Counted from the stretch's first letter, positions 1 through 15,100 are shown. The stretch is 64,000 nt of DNA from Branchiostoma floridae (GCF_000003815.2 NC_049997.1:8188676-8252675), one strand, 5' to 3'. The notes: generated from the sequence alone by a model not told the origin. Numbers and translations are program-made.

Positions 1-132
1 CTTACTTAAATACAGAAGACTATCAATAATAGGCAGACAGACAGCTAAAACCCTTGACGGTCTTGTAACGATAGATGTAGACACACCTTATTGGCATCTA
101 GGTTTGAATGACAGCAGTACTGAAGTTCTCAC
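1..132 (-). other. ARID2 intron, left edge
   Basis: This stretch follows the GTGAGA donor (minus strand) of the large ARID2 exon. The zinc-finger exons that should come next lie outside the window. No other feature is seen here. Confidence 0.7.
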
Positions 133-3100
133 CTCTCACAGTTGTACCAAAGGCAGATGAAGTTCCCACTTTTCCTCCTCTGTTCCCCAGCAGCACTGTT
201 CTGAGCCACGCCACCCTCTGCAGTTCCCTGGGGGCTGCCAGGGGGCGCACCTTGCGAAGAAGCACCACCAGGAGCCGAAAGCCTCAGCGACTGGGATGGA
301 CCTGATATCGCACTCCCAGGAACAAAAGCAGAGTTCTCCCCGGCTTTCACAACATTTACAGAAAGTGACGGAGAATTACCTTGTACGTTAACAGTACTGT
401 TTTGAGAAACCTCCGCTTTCAGTCTCTGGTCGGTCACTATTCTCATCCCGACTTTGTTCGCGATTCCTCGTGCTAGCACGTCGTTCTCGAGCGGCCGCTT
501 CTGCGCTTTCTTGCTATGCAACTCATCCGGGGATGATGCAAGGTTTGTAGCGGTTGGGTTGGTGTTTGAGACAACGTTTTGCGCAACGCCAGAGGGTAAC
601 GAATTTGAGTTTGGCAGTGAAGTCCTATTGTGTACTAAAGTGTTCTGAGCATTGTGCGGAGAAGACAAGATGGAATTTGCGATTCCTGTGGAATTTCCGT
701 TGGCGTGGCATGTTTGTTTGTCCTCAGAAGCCATTCCGTTCACGGAGTGTGTGTGATTTACGTTTCCTGAAGCTTTTTCAGCGGATATTGAGCCGTTCAT
801 TGTTTCTTCCGTCCTTATCTCCCCATTGGGCAACAACTCGTTTCTTTGCATGGAATTATGGTTGGGAATGTTTGTGGAATTTGCCGGTGCTACGACAGAA
901 GTCTTTTTGTCTGTTCTCACTTCCTTTTCCTCTGTTATCTGCATTTTCTCATCTTCTTTTTCAGAATCGCTGACTCCATTCACAAGAGGAACGTCCAAGT
1001 CATTGGTACCTTGAGCCACCTTGGTCGACAACGGCCCGTTAGAAAGCCCAGAATGCTTTTCTGCTGACAAGTCCACTGATTCCTGAGGTAGTTTTGTGCC
1101 TTCCCCTGATTGGTTCACAGCTTCCTTACCACTGGTCCCTGATTGGTCCACTGAGTTCACTGGCAATGGGTTATTGGTTTGTGATTGGTTGATACTATCA
1201 GTTGGTGCCCCACCCGCAGTCCCTGATTGGTGGAAACTACCACTACTGGCAATCTTGTCTTCAAGAGTTTTTCTACTATGATTTTCGATTACCTCAATCC
1301 TTCTCTCGTCCTCGTGCATCCCTGTGTTTGGTCCAATCACGTCCTTTGCGACCTCAACTTGCGAACAAATGACGCGGTCAGGATTGTTGGGAACTGCAAC
1401 TTGCTGTGCGGGATTTGCAGCTTTTTCGACAGCCTTGTTAGGCTCGGGACTCACTGGCAGTGGGGGCAGGGCATTCTTGCTGCTCGGCTGGGGGCTTACT
1501 TGCGGAGGAACCTGTACATTAGCTACACTACTGAAGGATGTTTGGCTGACGGCTGAGGGAGGAGGTTTGGGAAGTATCAATCTCTGGTTGGAGTCATGAC
1601 GCTCGGGTTTGGGTAACAACAGCTGCCTGATGATACTTCCGCTCTTATTACCGTCGTTTGCCGCTTGTGGCTGGAGGATTTGTCCCGGCGCCATGTTAAC
1701 CTGTCCAACGATGAATGTGCTGCCGCTAAGGTTCGTTCCTGATACCTGGATTGGAGCGGTCTGTCCCACAGGCAGCTGTTGCGGAACTTGCGTTAGGATG
1801 ACCGTACTCGGAATCCCCGCGTTCTTGGTTTGAAAGACGATCCCCATGGGCAAGGGAGCCGCCGAGACATTTTGCGCTGGGACTGTCGGAGACTGCGTCA
1901 CGTTTGACGAGCACGGGACCTGCACGTTGCCTAGCAACGCCTGGTGGATGGCGGTCGGGTACACCGCCGACGCTTGCTGGATGGGTTGGGACAGCGGCAT
2001 GGCAGGGTTTTGCCCGGCAATGTTGGGAGCAGCTTGGACAAACACGACATTTGGTTGTCCGGGGATGTTAGTTGCCAGCGCCAGGTTGGGCTGCGAGGTG
2101 ACTTGGTTGCTGACGACGGGAAGCTGCTGAGGTTGTGCAACAGAGAGGTTAGGGATGGCGGCACTGACTGGGGGAACTGTTGAGGCGGCGGCCAGAGTAG
2201 AAGGTGCCTGGTTAATTTGTGCAACAGAAGCAGGCACCGTTTGCGGCACGATGGACATCTGTGGACTAGACATGGGCAATGCTGCGACTGTCTGCACGTT
2301 TAGCTGCCCGTTTGGCTGTGAAACTGGCACTGCGGTCTGTACCTGGACAGTCCCACTCACACCAACAGTTGCTCTCACGGAAGGTACCACTTGGGCATGT
2401 GGGGGTGGCAAGGCCAGGCCTGGAGGGGGTAGCCTCAGATTGGGTGAATTGACCTGCCTTACTGCTGTAGTTTGAGCCCCTTGCGACACTGACGGCATTC
2501 CATTGTGGGGAAGAACAACTTGTTCAGGGCCTTTTGGGCTTGCCATATTAGGCAAGGGCCTTGCTGGCAAGGCTGGCTGTGAGGAACCTGTTAACACTGC
2601 CTGATTTTTCTGCTGCAGCCCAGCTGGTGATGTTGAGACAGGCTCCTTGGTCCCCGACACAAGACTACCCTTACGTTTCAGCAAGGCCGCCAGAGGACCA
2701 TGCATATTGGCATCCCCTTGCCCCTGGTGTGGAGCTGAACTCTGACCTGAACTCTGACCTGGAGGCTGACCCTGGGCGGCGATCAGCCTGGCCATTTCTT
2801 CCGGTGACATTCCAAGTGAACCTCGCCTCCTCTGGAAGTCTGGGTTCACCGGCGCGGGGACGGGGTTGGGTTTGGTCACCTGGGGCGGGGTTTGTACTGA
2901 TGGGGAGGGGGCTTGGGGTGGGGTGGGCTGTCTGTAGGGAGGGGGAGGGGGTCTGGGCTCCTGGAAGGGGGGAGGGGTGGGGGTGTGAGAGGGAGGGGTG
3001 GGGGTGTTGGGGTACGGGGACTGGGAGGTGGAAGGGCGCTGGATGCTGAAGGAACGTGTGAGCTGTGATGAGTGTTGACTGCTGGTAGATGTCATCACCT

Positions 3101-6100
3101 AAGGAAGAAGTAAAAGAAACATGGTAAGCAAATTCTAAGTACAGTGTAAGTTGATAAGGATATTGAAAACTCCATTGAAATGTCCAGAGAGATAACTGAG
3201 GAAACATTTTTCATGGTTGAGCTTGTGATTGTTGCAGTTACTATAAAAAGAATTCATTTGGAACACACTCTGAACTGTGTTAAATTTTAACAGTTGGACA
3301 TAGCAGAAAATAAGACATGACAGGTGCATACAAACTGGTAACACAAATTATTTAGTCAGTCTTTAAGCCTGAACATCTACATTTTTATTTTTTAAATCCA
3401 AANNNNNNNNNNNNNNNNNNNNNNNNNNNNNNNNNNNNNNNNNNNNNNNNNNNNNNNNNNNNNNNNNNNNNNNNNNNNNNNNNNNNNNNNNNNNNNNNNN
3501 NNNNNNNNNNNNNNNNNNNNNNNNNNNNNNNNNNNNNNNNNNNNNNNNNNNNNNNNNNNNNNNNNNNNNNNNNNNNNNNNNNNNNNNNNNNNNNNNNNNN
3601 NNNNNNNNNNNNNNNNNNNNNNNNNNNNNNNNNNNNNNNNNNNNNNNNNNNNNNNNNNNNNNNNNNNNNNNNNNNNNNNNNNNNNNNNNNNNNNNNNNNN
3701 NNNNNNNNNNNNNNNNNNNNNNNNNNNNNNNNNNNNNNNNNNNNNNNNNNNNNNNNNNNNNNNNNNNNNNNNNNNNNNNNNNNNNNNNNNNNNNNNNNNN
3801 NNNNNNNNNNNNNNNNNNNNNNNNNNNNNNNNNNNNNNCGTCTAAGAAAAGAGACCAATGACTTTATTGAAGAAAAAAGGCAGTTAAACAGAAGACATAC
3901 AAATATTTTAGCTTAAACACTTTTATCAAACAATACATAATACACTCAACACCACAGCTGACAATAAAACTGTTACAACCAATGCCTTTACTGAATAAAA
4001 AAGGCAACTAAGCAGAAGATATATAATTTTTTTAGCTTTAAAAAGTGTCAAACTCTTCGTAGTATATAATACACTCAATACCACAGTTTACAATAACAAT
4101 TATAGAACTGTTCCATCTAGGCACACTTACTTGACACATCTGTAGAAGTGTGTGGATGTGAGGATGCCGACTCGCGCCAGTTTACTGCAGGACGACAGGT
4201 AGTCTGCGTACAGGTCTATCCTCGCTACCGACCCCTCCGAGTCCACTTCGTACAGCGAGTTCAGCCACGAACACGTGAAGGTTTCGCTGTCGATCTCGCG
4301 CCCGCCCTGAGACGGCGTCGCAGAGTGAGCTGATGATACCGTGGCGGTAACTAACTGCTGCCGCTGACCTAAAGGAAGATAAAATGTTTTATTTTAAGTA
4401 CATTTAGAAGCTATATAGACTAATTTAAAACTTCCATCAAATCATACAAAGGCAAAATAAATCTGGAACATACAAATGTTTGATGGACATGGAGTAACTA
4501 CCTCGTTGGTTGAATTGTTAACTGCCATGCTGTCATTGGTTAAACGGATAATAGTGATGAGTATGTCTGTAATAATTTCAGTCTGTATCTTTCCTCCCAC
4601 AACTGTGTTAATGACTAAGTGTGATTATTCTAAGAAAAACAATTTGATACTCTTTTTATTAACTTCTCATCCCATCATAAACATTAGTACTGAACCTGTT
4701 TGTTGGGCCTGTTGATAGCTGTCCACCCTGTTGGGGTCCTGCGCGGCTTGCCGGTGTGGCCCATGGTCTATTATTCTGATGCCCGCTAAAGCGTCAGGAC
4801 GCAGGGTCTGCACATCCAACGTCAACATGCCAACCAGGATCTCTGTAACAAACATTGGACAAAAGGTTAGAAGTCTCACAGTGTTAAGCTTTCTGATTGG
4901 TCAAAAGTAGACCAACCACAAGCAGTATTGCATTCTATTAAAAAACGTTTGGAGAATGGTCAGGGTCATCTTTGGACCCCTGATTAATTCACTTTAATAC
5001 TTTCTTTAGCAAAAAGCTTGAAATGCAACTCTTATGTAAAGAATACAACATGGTGTATTCTGTATCACTGTAGGAACCCATGGGAGGGCTGGGACCGAGG
5101 GTTGGAAAACACTGATTTAATTGCTAAACGACTCATAAAAAGAACAAAAACCATGTTTCAACCTGTGCCAACAACCTTATTCTGTAAGAAAATTTGAACA
5201 AAAGAAGTTGCTTGCATCTGTGATTTCATAAATAGCAATGGCAGGCATGGAATCCATGAAAGCATATGTGATACAACTTAGAAGCCTGTCTGTAACACAA
5301 AATTATCACCTGGCCCGGCCCAGGTATGACATAAACAAATTAAAAATATAGATAACCTTACTTTGACATTAAGGGAAGACAAAAATCCTCAATTCTACTC
5401 ACCCACGCTGTGCTCGATGGATGCAATCTTGCTGGCCGTGACCTTGCCGACGTTGGAAAGGTCGTACAACACTTCCAGACAGGCCAGCAGGACCTGTACA
5501 TCGTGTACCAGCAGTGTGCGCACCAGGTTCCTGTACGTGTCCAGCTCTACACACTCCTCTAGTACCTCCTGGTTCTCTGGAACCTGACACAGCTTACCGA
5601 GAACTTCCATACCTGAAAAATAACATTCACAACAATTGTCAACAACAACAACAACCTGACACACTCCTCTAGTACCTCCTGGTTCTCTGGGACCTGACAC
5701 AGCTTACCCGGAACTTCCATACCTGAAAAATAACATTCAGACATTGTAACACAGCTCTACACACTCCTCTAGTACCTCCTGGTTCTCTGGAACCTGACAT
5801 AGCTTACCGAGAACTTCCATTCCTGAAAAACTGTGACAACATTCACAGTTTTTGTCAACAACAGCAAAAACTTGACACAGCTTACCCAGTACCTCCATGC
5901 CTAAAACAATCATCAGACCAATGTGAACAACAACAATTTCAGGTTCATTGTACCAGAAAAATTTCCACGGGTTCTCTGTCCAAAGGATTTCCCCTCTCTA
6001 GTAGAAGTTGGGAGTTCAACTTCTAACCTTCCTGTCCATGTGTAGGGTCATTTACTGTGAGACCATGCATACTTCTGCTGTGATAGCGTCCCATAGATTT

Positions 6101-9100
6101 AGTAATGACTTTCTGTGGTAACATTTCCATCTACATTATTTGTAAAAAGGCAATAATGACCATGTAGATGGCTAAAATACCATGAAACAGTTATCAGCTC
6201 TAGCATGCATAATAGGCTGCGTCTGTGGTGTAACTCCCGATCCCTAACCAGTCTTTGTGGTTTAGGTAACTGGTTGAAGTCCCCATGTAGAATCATGGAC
6301 TGGGCATTAAATACTAAAAGAAAAAAGCTATTTGCTGACCTCTCATGGCGGAGAACTTGTCCCTGGAGTTGAGCCCAGCACAGATGGTGTGCATGAGCAG
6401 CTGTGTGGTCTCGTTCTGTACCGGCTCCAGAATCATCTCAGCTGCCACGTTACTCAGTGTGTCCAGACCAAGCTGCTTCAGAGACGCGTACTTGCTGTGC
6501 GCGCACAGGAGCAGGAACCTGCAAGTGGTTTCATTTAACAGTTAAGACCAAAAGCAACATTATAGTCAAATCTAACCTTAGAACCAGCGCATAAAACAGT
6601 CAAAGAGGACTACCCAAGAGACAAATTTAAGTAAACCTGGTCTATTTGGACACTACAGACAGGTCTCTTAGTGCATGTGTTAATGAAAAAGTGGTCACAT
6701 TGGCCAAGTACTTGTCTTTATGTAGAGCTTGTCACCACATAGGTTTGATTGTGCACAAAAATGGTCTTAAAACTGTATTTAGGGCAGAAATACTGGAATT
6801 CATGAGCAAATGGCATTGAGAAAAGGCAGACTATTTAAATTCAAAACAATGCAAATAAACAGTCATTCGTCTGAGAAATGTCCATTAACAAACTGATTTT
6901 TTAAAATTTGGTCTTCGAAATGTATAAAGTTATTGGAATGAAGTACAGGTAGAGTCACTTTCACTAGTACATACCTGAAACAGGTTTTGTGTGCCGCCAG
7001 TACTGAGACATTGTCAGCCTCAAACGACAGGTTTCTTAGGATGACAGCAACCTGAAATAAAATTACCACAAATACTTGCATTTACATATACTACCCAAAG
7101 CTGTCATTAATTGTCATTCAAAGACATATATTCAACATGGCACTATTGTTTCTATGACATGTTATAGAAATTGGTTAGGCCTTTTTCTTAAACACTTGCT
7201 TATGTTGGCATTGTGTCAAAATAACTTGAATTAAAAACAAATTAAATCCGAACCTGTAAGACTCTCTGTCCTTCAATATCATTGATGCCCAAGTTCCTCC
7301 TGGTGTTGAACAGGCTGTCCAAATCCATGTGGTCCTCATCTGTAATAACATGTACATGGACATTGGTTCATTTCTCATGTTCTCAAAATCATCAATACCT
7401 ACACTATACTACACTAGTGCTGAATTCTGTAGGTTTAAACTGTGTGTAGAAAAACAAACCTGTCCTGTTTAACCAAAGTTATAACACTGTGAAACTGTAG
7501 ACAAAACAAGATCCACCGAAAACAAGTCAGTTCACCAATGCATGCTTTCACACAAGGGTTTGATAACAGCTCCCCCTAACAACTCATACAGGAAGTGCAC
7601 ATTGGTTTCATCATCATCATCATGGTTTAGTCATGACTAAAAAAAGCCTCACACACTGATGAAGTGCAAATTCAACATCTTTACTAGCAGAGATAATAAA
7701 CATATCGTTGATGTACTTTTAAAGTAAGAATATTAGAAGAGTGAATGAGAAAAGTAGAACCAAGTGTTACCTGTAGTTTTGTCCAGGTGCGTCCTAATAA
7801 GATCTTTCATTTCTCCGTCTTCCACTGTGTCTTTCCAAAACTGTAAAGCAAGAATTATCCTTACAACATACATCAAAACAAAAAGCTATAACCATTTACT
7901 TTCATGCCCAAGTTAACCCCAGCGATTGAGTATTACAAACAAATCTATGGCATGAAAGACTACAAGATTAGACCATTTGGTAGTAACAACACTACAGACA
8001 AATAAGTAACTGTTTGTAAAACAAACCTTCACAAAGTCCCTCCCAGTTAGGGGCTTCCACCCCTCTTCATACACTGATTGGTAGCTCCCAGGACCTGCAA
8101 GGAGACAAAGGTAGGTTTGTTATAGCAATACGGAAATGTAAAAAAACACAAAATTGAAATATAATTGCCACACGATACGTAAGCTATCATCAGGTAGTCA
8201 GCAGTTCTAACTGAACTTATACATGAAATGAATGAATGAAGCACAATCAAAGCTGCCAAGAACACTAACTAGAGGACTAACAAAATCTGGTTTATGTGGA
8301 CAGGTGGTCAGTATAGACAGGGTTCTCTACACTTGTGTGATGACACAAGCATTAACTTGATTAAGAATCAATTAATGGCAAAAAATGGCAGGTGGTCATA
8401 TATAGGTTTGACTGTACATGTATGTTATAATTAGGTACCACCAAAAGTGGTCACATCAGCCAGATGGTCTTCATAAAGAGGTATGTAATTCACTTTGTCT
8501 TCTCAGTACCAAACTTTCACAGTCTAAGAAAATTTAACTTGTTCTCGGAACTAAGTGTTCACGGTGAACGAATTATTTGTTATCATCAACAAGACAAATT
8601 ATCTGTTATCTATAATGATAAGTTCACGTTCATTGACCGTACATTGAAAAAATCAGGAATTACAGTATTCATTTGTACAGGTGTGACTGTACACGTATGC
8701 GGACACAAATGTGCAACTATCTTCAGTATAAAAGAGCTCCCCCTCACCATCCTCGAACAGGCCGACTTGCGCCAGCAGCTGGTCGATGATCCGCGGCGCC
8801 TTGTTCAGGCGCATCACGTGTTTGCTCTCGTTGGACAGCAGGGTACACACGTTGATGGCGAAGTCCACCTCGTTCGGCAGCCCGCTTTGTAATGACATCA
8901 TCAGCTTGTCGTAGTCCGTGAGGGCGGGCTTGTCCAGCGATAACCCGCTGGTTTGACGGAGGGCATCTAAAATACAAAAACTAGCATGTTCAGGACACGA
9001 TTTTCAAATACTACACAAGAAAACAAGCTGATTTTATAGATAGAGCTGTGATATTCAGGCAAAAATATCTTCGACGACAAAATTATGAAAGTGTAGATCT

Positions 9101-12100
9101 ACTTGTTAAGCTTACCAATTTTGCAACTTGTGTACATTTCCTGCATCCTAAAAATATTCTGCAAATTGCAGCATATATCTGGGTGCTGTAGATCTTAAAA
9201 AGTTTGCAACAGTCTAATTTTCCTGGCTTATATACAACACGGTATATTCCGTATCAACCCAGGTACCAGCCCGACAATGGGTCGGATTTAATCTCCAGGC
9301 AGATCTATCAATGGCATAAGAAATTTAGCTGGCCAAGGAGTGTTCTGAGCCACCAAAGGCCAAAGTCATTACAGAGTGCTGGTATCTTTACCTGTCTGCT
9401 AACACTGTGGTACCCGATACCCAACACCACTAAAACCTCCTTTCTCCTCCCACAAAAGTAGGTTCTGTGCTGCAAAGGTAAGCTCTATGTCCACAAAAAT
9501 GTTGCCGATGCTGGACTGCACAATCTTTTTGGAAGTGAAGAGAAGTGCTTACCTGGTATCTCCACCTGTCTGGTAACACTGTGGTGCCCCATCCCCATGG
9601 GTGTACCGGGGCGGGGCGAGGCGCTTACAGATCTCAGTGCTTACCTGGTATCTCCACCTGTCTGGTCACACTGTGGTGCCCCATCCCCATGGGTGTACCG
9701 GGGCGGGGAGAGGCGGAGGGGCTGCGGTCCAACAGGAAGTCTTCCTCCTCTTCCCCCTGGTTCACACGCTCGTACGGCTCCAGGTACCTGCAAGGCATCA
9801 TGGGAAGGTTTAACGCAAACTAAGGCACGATCTAGACACAGTTTTTCCTGATATCTGCCAGCCGACAACCTCTCACCGACAGCTTTTTTTCAGCTTCTAG
9901 ATGGAACTGCAATATTGCCATAAAGATATCAGCAGAATTTCTCCCAAAAGGTCAGGAGCATTCGCCTGATAGCTTAGCATGGGTCCCTGATAGCTAAGCA
10001 GGGGTCCCACACAACTTCCGCGTGCGTGTTAATGCGTCCTGACTCAGAGAGGGCTCATTAGCATACAACGCTGGCTCATTAGGCTATATAGCTGTTTATG
10101 GCTGCAAGCGCCACAGGTGTCCCGCAGCCAACATTCCAGATCCCTCTCGACATATCCCCAGATATCGGTAAAAACTGTGTCTACATTGGGCCTTACAACT
10201 TTTCAAAAAGGTCTCTCCAGTGTTCTAGCCAGCCTGAAATTTTTTTCTGTCCACTGCTGGATTTTGAACAGAAATCCTGTCGAGTGCCAGATGCTTCCAT
10301 GCGACGGTCGTTGGGGGGTCCAGGAAAATTTTGAAATCTAAGACCCTCTGAAACACTATTTCCTGCATTTTGAGGGGCAAATTTTGCCGGAAGAGTACAC
10401 TCAGCTAGGTTCAGTGGCACCTGTGCTGAATTTCTGGAGATCTTTGCAAAATTTCATTAATTTTGTTTAATATCTTTACATACCGATTTTGGTCCGTCAC
10501 AGGATGGAATGGGCAAAATATATGTCCGTCCTCAGCGGTAAAATTCCATCAAAGGATGAAAGCATGGAAGCGGGCTACATTTTTTCTTCTCTCAAGGAAG
10601 TTAAATATTGTTCCTTGTTTATGTGTGGGTTTCTATAATGGCGAACTGCTTGAAAGGGGTGACATCTGCCAACTCTTATCGGTTGCCTTGTTAATCCTAA
10701 TGTATTGTATTTCACTCATGGTATTGTATCACCCAAAAAAGACAGTTACTAGTATATATTTCACAACACCCAGAAACCCTTTCCTTAACGTTCCAACCTA
10801 ATGAAACATACTACATACAAAATATAGGTTTGAATCGCAACAAAGGAAAGAAGCTAACACTTGACAATAGTTGCTTTGACATTATAAAGAATCTACGTTC
10901 TTACAACTTTGGTTATGTTCTTATATCATATCAGAGAACATCAGGAACAGATGTTATAAGACCTTTGACAGATATCTAAGAAAGTGGCCATGCCTCCAGA
11001 ATTCAATCATATCTACAACAATGCTTTAAAAAAAACTGCACTTCAATCTTTTCTCACTAGGTGGCATTATTCTACAACCATGAAACTGGATGTACGTCAC
11101 TACGTGTACATGAACAAGTCAGTCTATAACATGCTTTTCTTTGTCTCTTGTTGGTTGATGACTTTCTGCAATTGAATCTATAGGGTTGGGGTTTTGTGCG
11201 CGTGAAAAACTTGCGCATGAAAACTTGCGCGTGAAAGATCTGCGCGTGAAAATATGCAAATTAGCTGATTCCCAAGGGAATCAAAAAGTTTTTACAGTTT
11301 TATACTTAAACGCTCAAACAAGATGGCACAAAATGGAATCAAGTATCATATTGTTGCATTCTAGAGTATAAAATCTTGATCTGAATGCTTTTTAAGTGAA
11401 TTTTCAATGTTAAGTTTTCACGCGCAAAAAAGTTTGAAATTTGCGCGTGAAACAATCTGCTTCAAAAAAGATGAAATCAAGCTTTTAGAATGGAGAAAAG
11501 CCTCAAATTGTTACATCATACAATATAAAACATCGTATGTGCAATTTTTCCATTTATTTCTGTCAAATTTACTGATTTTGAAATGCTCAAAATATGCAAA
11601 TTAACCTATTCCCAAGGGATCTAAAAATAATTTTTTTTTCAAACCAAAAATTCAGGTAACAGATGGAAAATTATATATAAGGTTCACATTTTTATGCCTT
11701 AGAATTCCTTGCTGCACATTTTCTGACATATTTCAGGAACTTTATTTTTTCACGCGCAGATTTTTCACGCGCACGCGCAAATTCTCCACGCGCAGAAAAC
11801 CCGTTCCCAATCTATATGTGTTATTTGGCTTACAATTTCAGTTAATTAGAATTCTAAGAACAATTAATCAACATTTCTTCAGAAAATTCCAGACAAAAAG
11901 AAGCCTCATCTAGTTTCTAAAGCAGTAAAGGTAGGAAAAATAAATACGATGTCAATATTGAGCAGCTTTGTACCAATACCATGACTGTTGTGTTTGACAA
12001 AATGATGAATTCCCTAGCAATACATTTAAGAATTTCTTGAATTTTCTGATGCAAACATATCATTAATAAGACCAGACTTGTGGGAGACAAGGACTGGCAC

Positions 12101-15100
12101 CCCTGCAGCGATAGCCTCCAGACCAACCAATTTTCAACAACAAAAAATGCATCTACCTCTGAGGTTTCACAAAAAATTTGCTGAGAAAAGTACTGATAAA
12201 TTCAAAAGTATGCAATTGCCATCACCTCACAATCACATTAAACTCTTTGCTGTCACAATGGAATGATAAAACCTGTGTAAGCTATCACATACTGTGTATG
12301 TCGCAGTGCTAAATGTACAGTCTCTGATTTACTATGGCACATTTATATAGCCTACACAAAAACGGTATTTTCCAGGTTCAACTAAAAGGTGTCTAAATCC
12401 TTCACCTTTCAAATTCTATGTAAAGTAAATTTATCTGTCAGATCGCCTGCATATTTTTTTTGCTACCAATATCACATATGATTTTGAAACATTAATGTAG
12501 TATACGTTTTCCGCAAGGGTTTGGCTTCAATATGAAGGCTGATATCGATGGCATTTCCTTTTATTTGATGTATGAATATTCTAGTAAAATTGACATATAC
12601 ATGAATAACAATTCAACAAGAGAAGGTTAGACTTCATGTAAAAATGCACTGTGCAAAATAAAGTCTGGAGTAGTATAGAGAAAAACACCAATAAATACTA
12701 ATAACAACCATGGAATTCTATTCTACATGTATGTATATATAATATAGCACGCATGTTCCAACAATTGTGAAAGCAGATCTATATATATAGTATATATCTC
12801 TGGAGAGTACTCTAGAAATAATCTATTTTGATTTGTAAAATCCACCTTTGACTCCATAACAAAACTCTTTGCAAAATCAAAGTTATTGTAAGCAAAAATT
12901 ACAACAGTAAATACCAAAGGTTCCCATGCCTTGGCAAGAGAAGGCAGGCCACCTGAAATAATACTTAATTAAATAGGCACCACTTTGTTGATTCGACCTA
13001 TAGTAGGCTATACAAAAGACCAACGTGCGAAAAATACATGTTACCATTGTTAGAGAAATAACATCTACATCACCAAGGTGACAAGCAATTCCAAGATATG
13101 AATAAGAAATCATTTGCTACCAAGGGGGTCAAATGCTCAAAATCATTTGCTACTTCCTCAGAAAATTAGGCCCAGAAAAAGACAATTACAAATTTACAAT
13201 AACAGCAACATGATGGACATGCTATCATAAAAAAGAATCAATAATGAAAATGCATATTATTTTCTATAGTACATGTATGACATGAAAAGCCTTTCCAATG
13301 TATGTTAACTGAAGAGCCTCAAAGACTTGTCAAAAATCCTGATGCCACAAAAATGAATGTATAGAAATTTAGCAATAAATGCCACCTTTGACCTATTGCA
13401 TATTGTGCTATGTTTGACACGAGATGTTATGTTGTTTTTAAGCTCACCAGGAGGCAAACATTACATGAAGTTCAACAAATTTGGCTCAGTGTCAAGATGG
13501 TGACCCAGCCAGGCGTGGGACTATTTCCCTTCACTGTAGGGTTCTAAACCTTGGGCTATCATCAGATATCTTTGCATCAATCCACCTGTTTGGTAGCCTG
13601 GGTATCAACGTTTATTATAATTATACACTATATACAGTCGCTTCTTGCTCCAACTTTACTATACACTATATACAGTCACATCTTTGCAATTCTGTCTGGG
13701 AACTGTGATATCTCTAACGTCTGGAATCATCCAAAGTTTGGATGAAGGCGCTGATTGGGCCCTACACATCAGCGAATAAAGAATGGGTTCAAGTGCTCAC
13801 TCGAACAGGGGTTCCAACTTCCAACACCCGAAACGCCCTCTGTCCGCTTGTGGGAGATGTGGTCATCAAACGAGTGCTCTAGAACCCATTTCTTAATTCG
13901 CTCATTAACTGATATCACCACCAGAAAGTTTGAATGCACAGGTCTCCAGACAGGTAGCAGAAGCGAGCATAGGAGCTAACTACTATCCAGATGGTACCCA
14001 GGCTGCCTGTATGGATGATTCTGTATCTTAAGACAACATTCTGTATTTTAATAAAAGACAACTTTTTAAGCTTAGAACTCCTTGCTGCCTATTCATATCA
14101 CTTATAATATAACCCACAGAGAATTGGTAGTCTAATGGCTACTCCAGTGCTCTAAAGGTTATAGAGATTTCAGTTATCAGAAGTTATAAAGTTATGAAAT
14201 TTTCTGTGAGGCAAAAATATTGGAAGTGATATTCATTCAATGCATGGCTGGTGACATGTATACCTATTCTTTACATTTGTTCTAAACAAAAATCTACTAA
14301 AAAAGGAAGCATGTGTAAAATCTTGATTGCACTATCAATATTCTTTTTGTACTGATTAATGATTTCCTTTATTTTAGATTCTGGAAAAGGAGTATCATCC
14401 TGTTGGTTTGTAGCATGCAACCCACTTTCATACATGTGTGACATATCACATTTGTTCAAAAGTACAAGCTCTTTTAGTAAGTTTTACACAGAACTATATG
14501 GTTTGTTCCACTCACACTGGGAAGGAACTTTTTGATAAGAGTGCATTTTCTCCAACATGGGACCTCCAGTTTCACGTCCCCTAAGATAGGACATGCCAAG
14601 CCGGCCATCCCAAGCCAAAGTGAGAGGTTCATTTCATCACCAGGAGTAGGGAAAACGTTGTTAAGTGCCCTTCCAAAGGGTACAACATTGGGGCATTCCT
14701 AGCATGGATTCAAACTCCAAACCTTCAGATCCTAAATGAGAACCCCAAACCACAAGATCCCCTTGCCACCTTAATGCAATGGTCATCGATAATGTTTAAA
14801 AACTTTCTATATCTTCTCAAACTACACCCCTGAGCAATGTCAATGACCAATAGTAAGAACAAATTGGACGTCGGCCAAGCCATGTATAAAGGCCATATCT
14901 GTATGATCATTAGTTAATGTCAGGCTGAATGTCTCTTATATTATATTACCTGTTTTTTTCTACAATCAAGTACAGACAAGTCAGACAAAGGTGTCAAACT
15001 GCAAGTACTGGGTTGAAAAATATCTAGTTTTTACTTATTTTAGGGCAGGTCTTTTCCTGCTCTAGATTTTGATCCTTCTCGCTTTCGTTTCATGAAGCAA

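Noticed and set aside
2671-3207. 178-codon minus-strand frame overlapping the start of the large ARID2 exon
   Set aside because: It is an alternative frame of the Pro-rich ARID2 coding sequence; the ARID2 frame carries the conserved motifs.
3385-3858. Minus-strand open frame made mostly of unknown residues
   Set aside because: It exists only because the N gap contains no stop codons.
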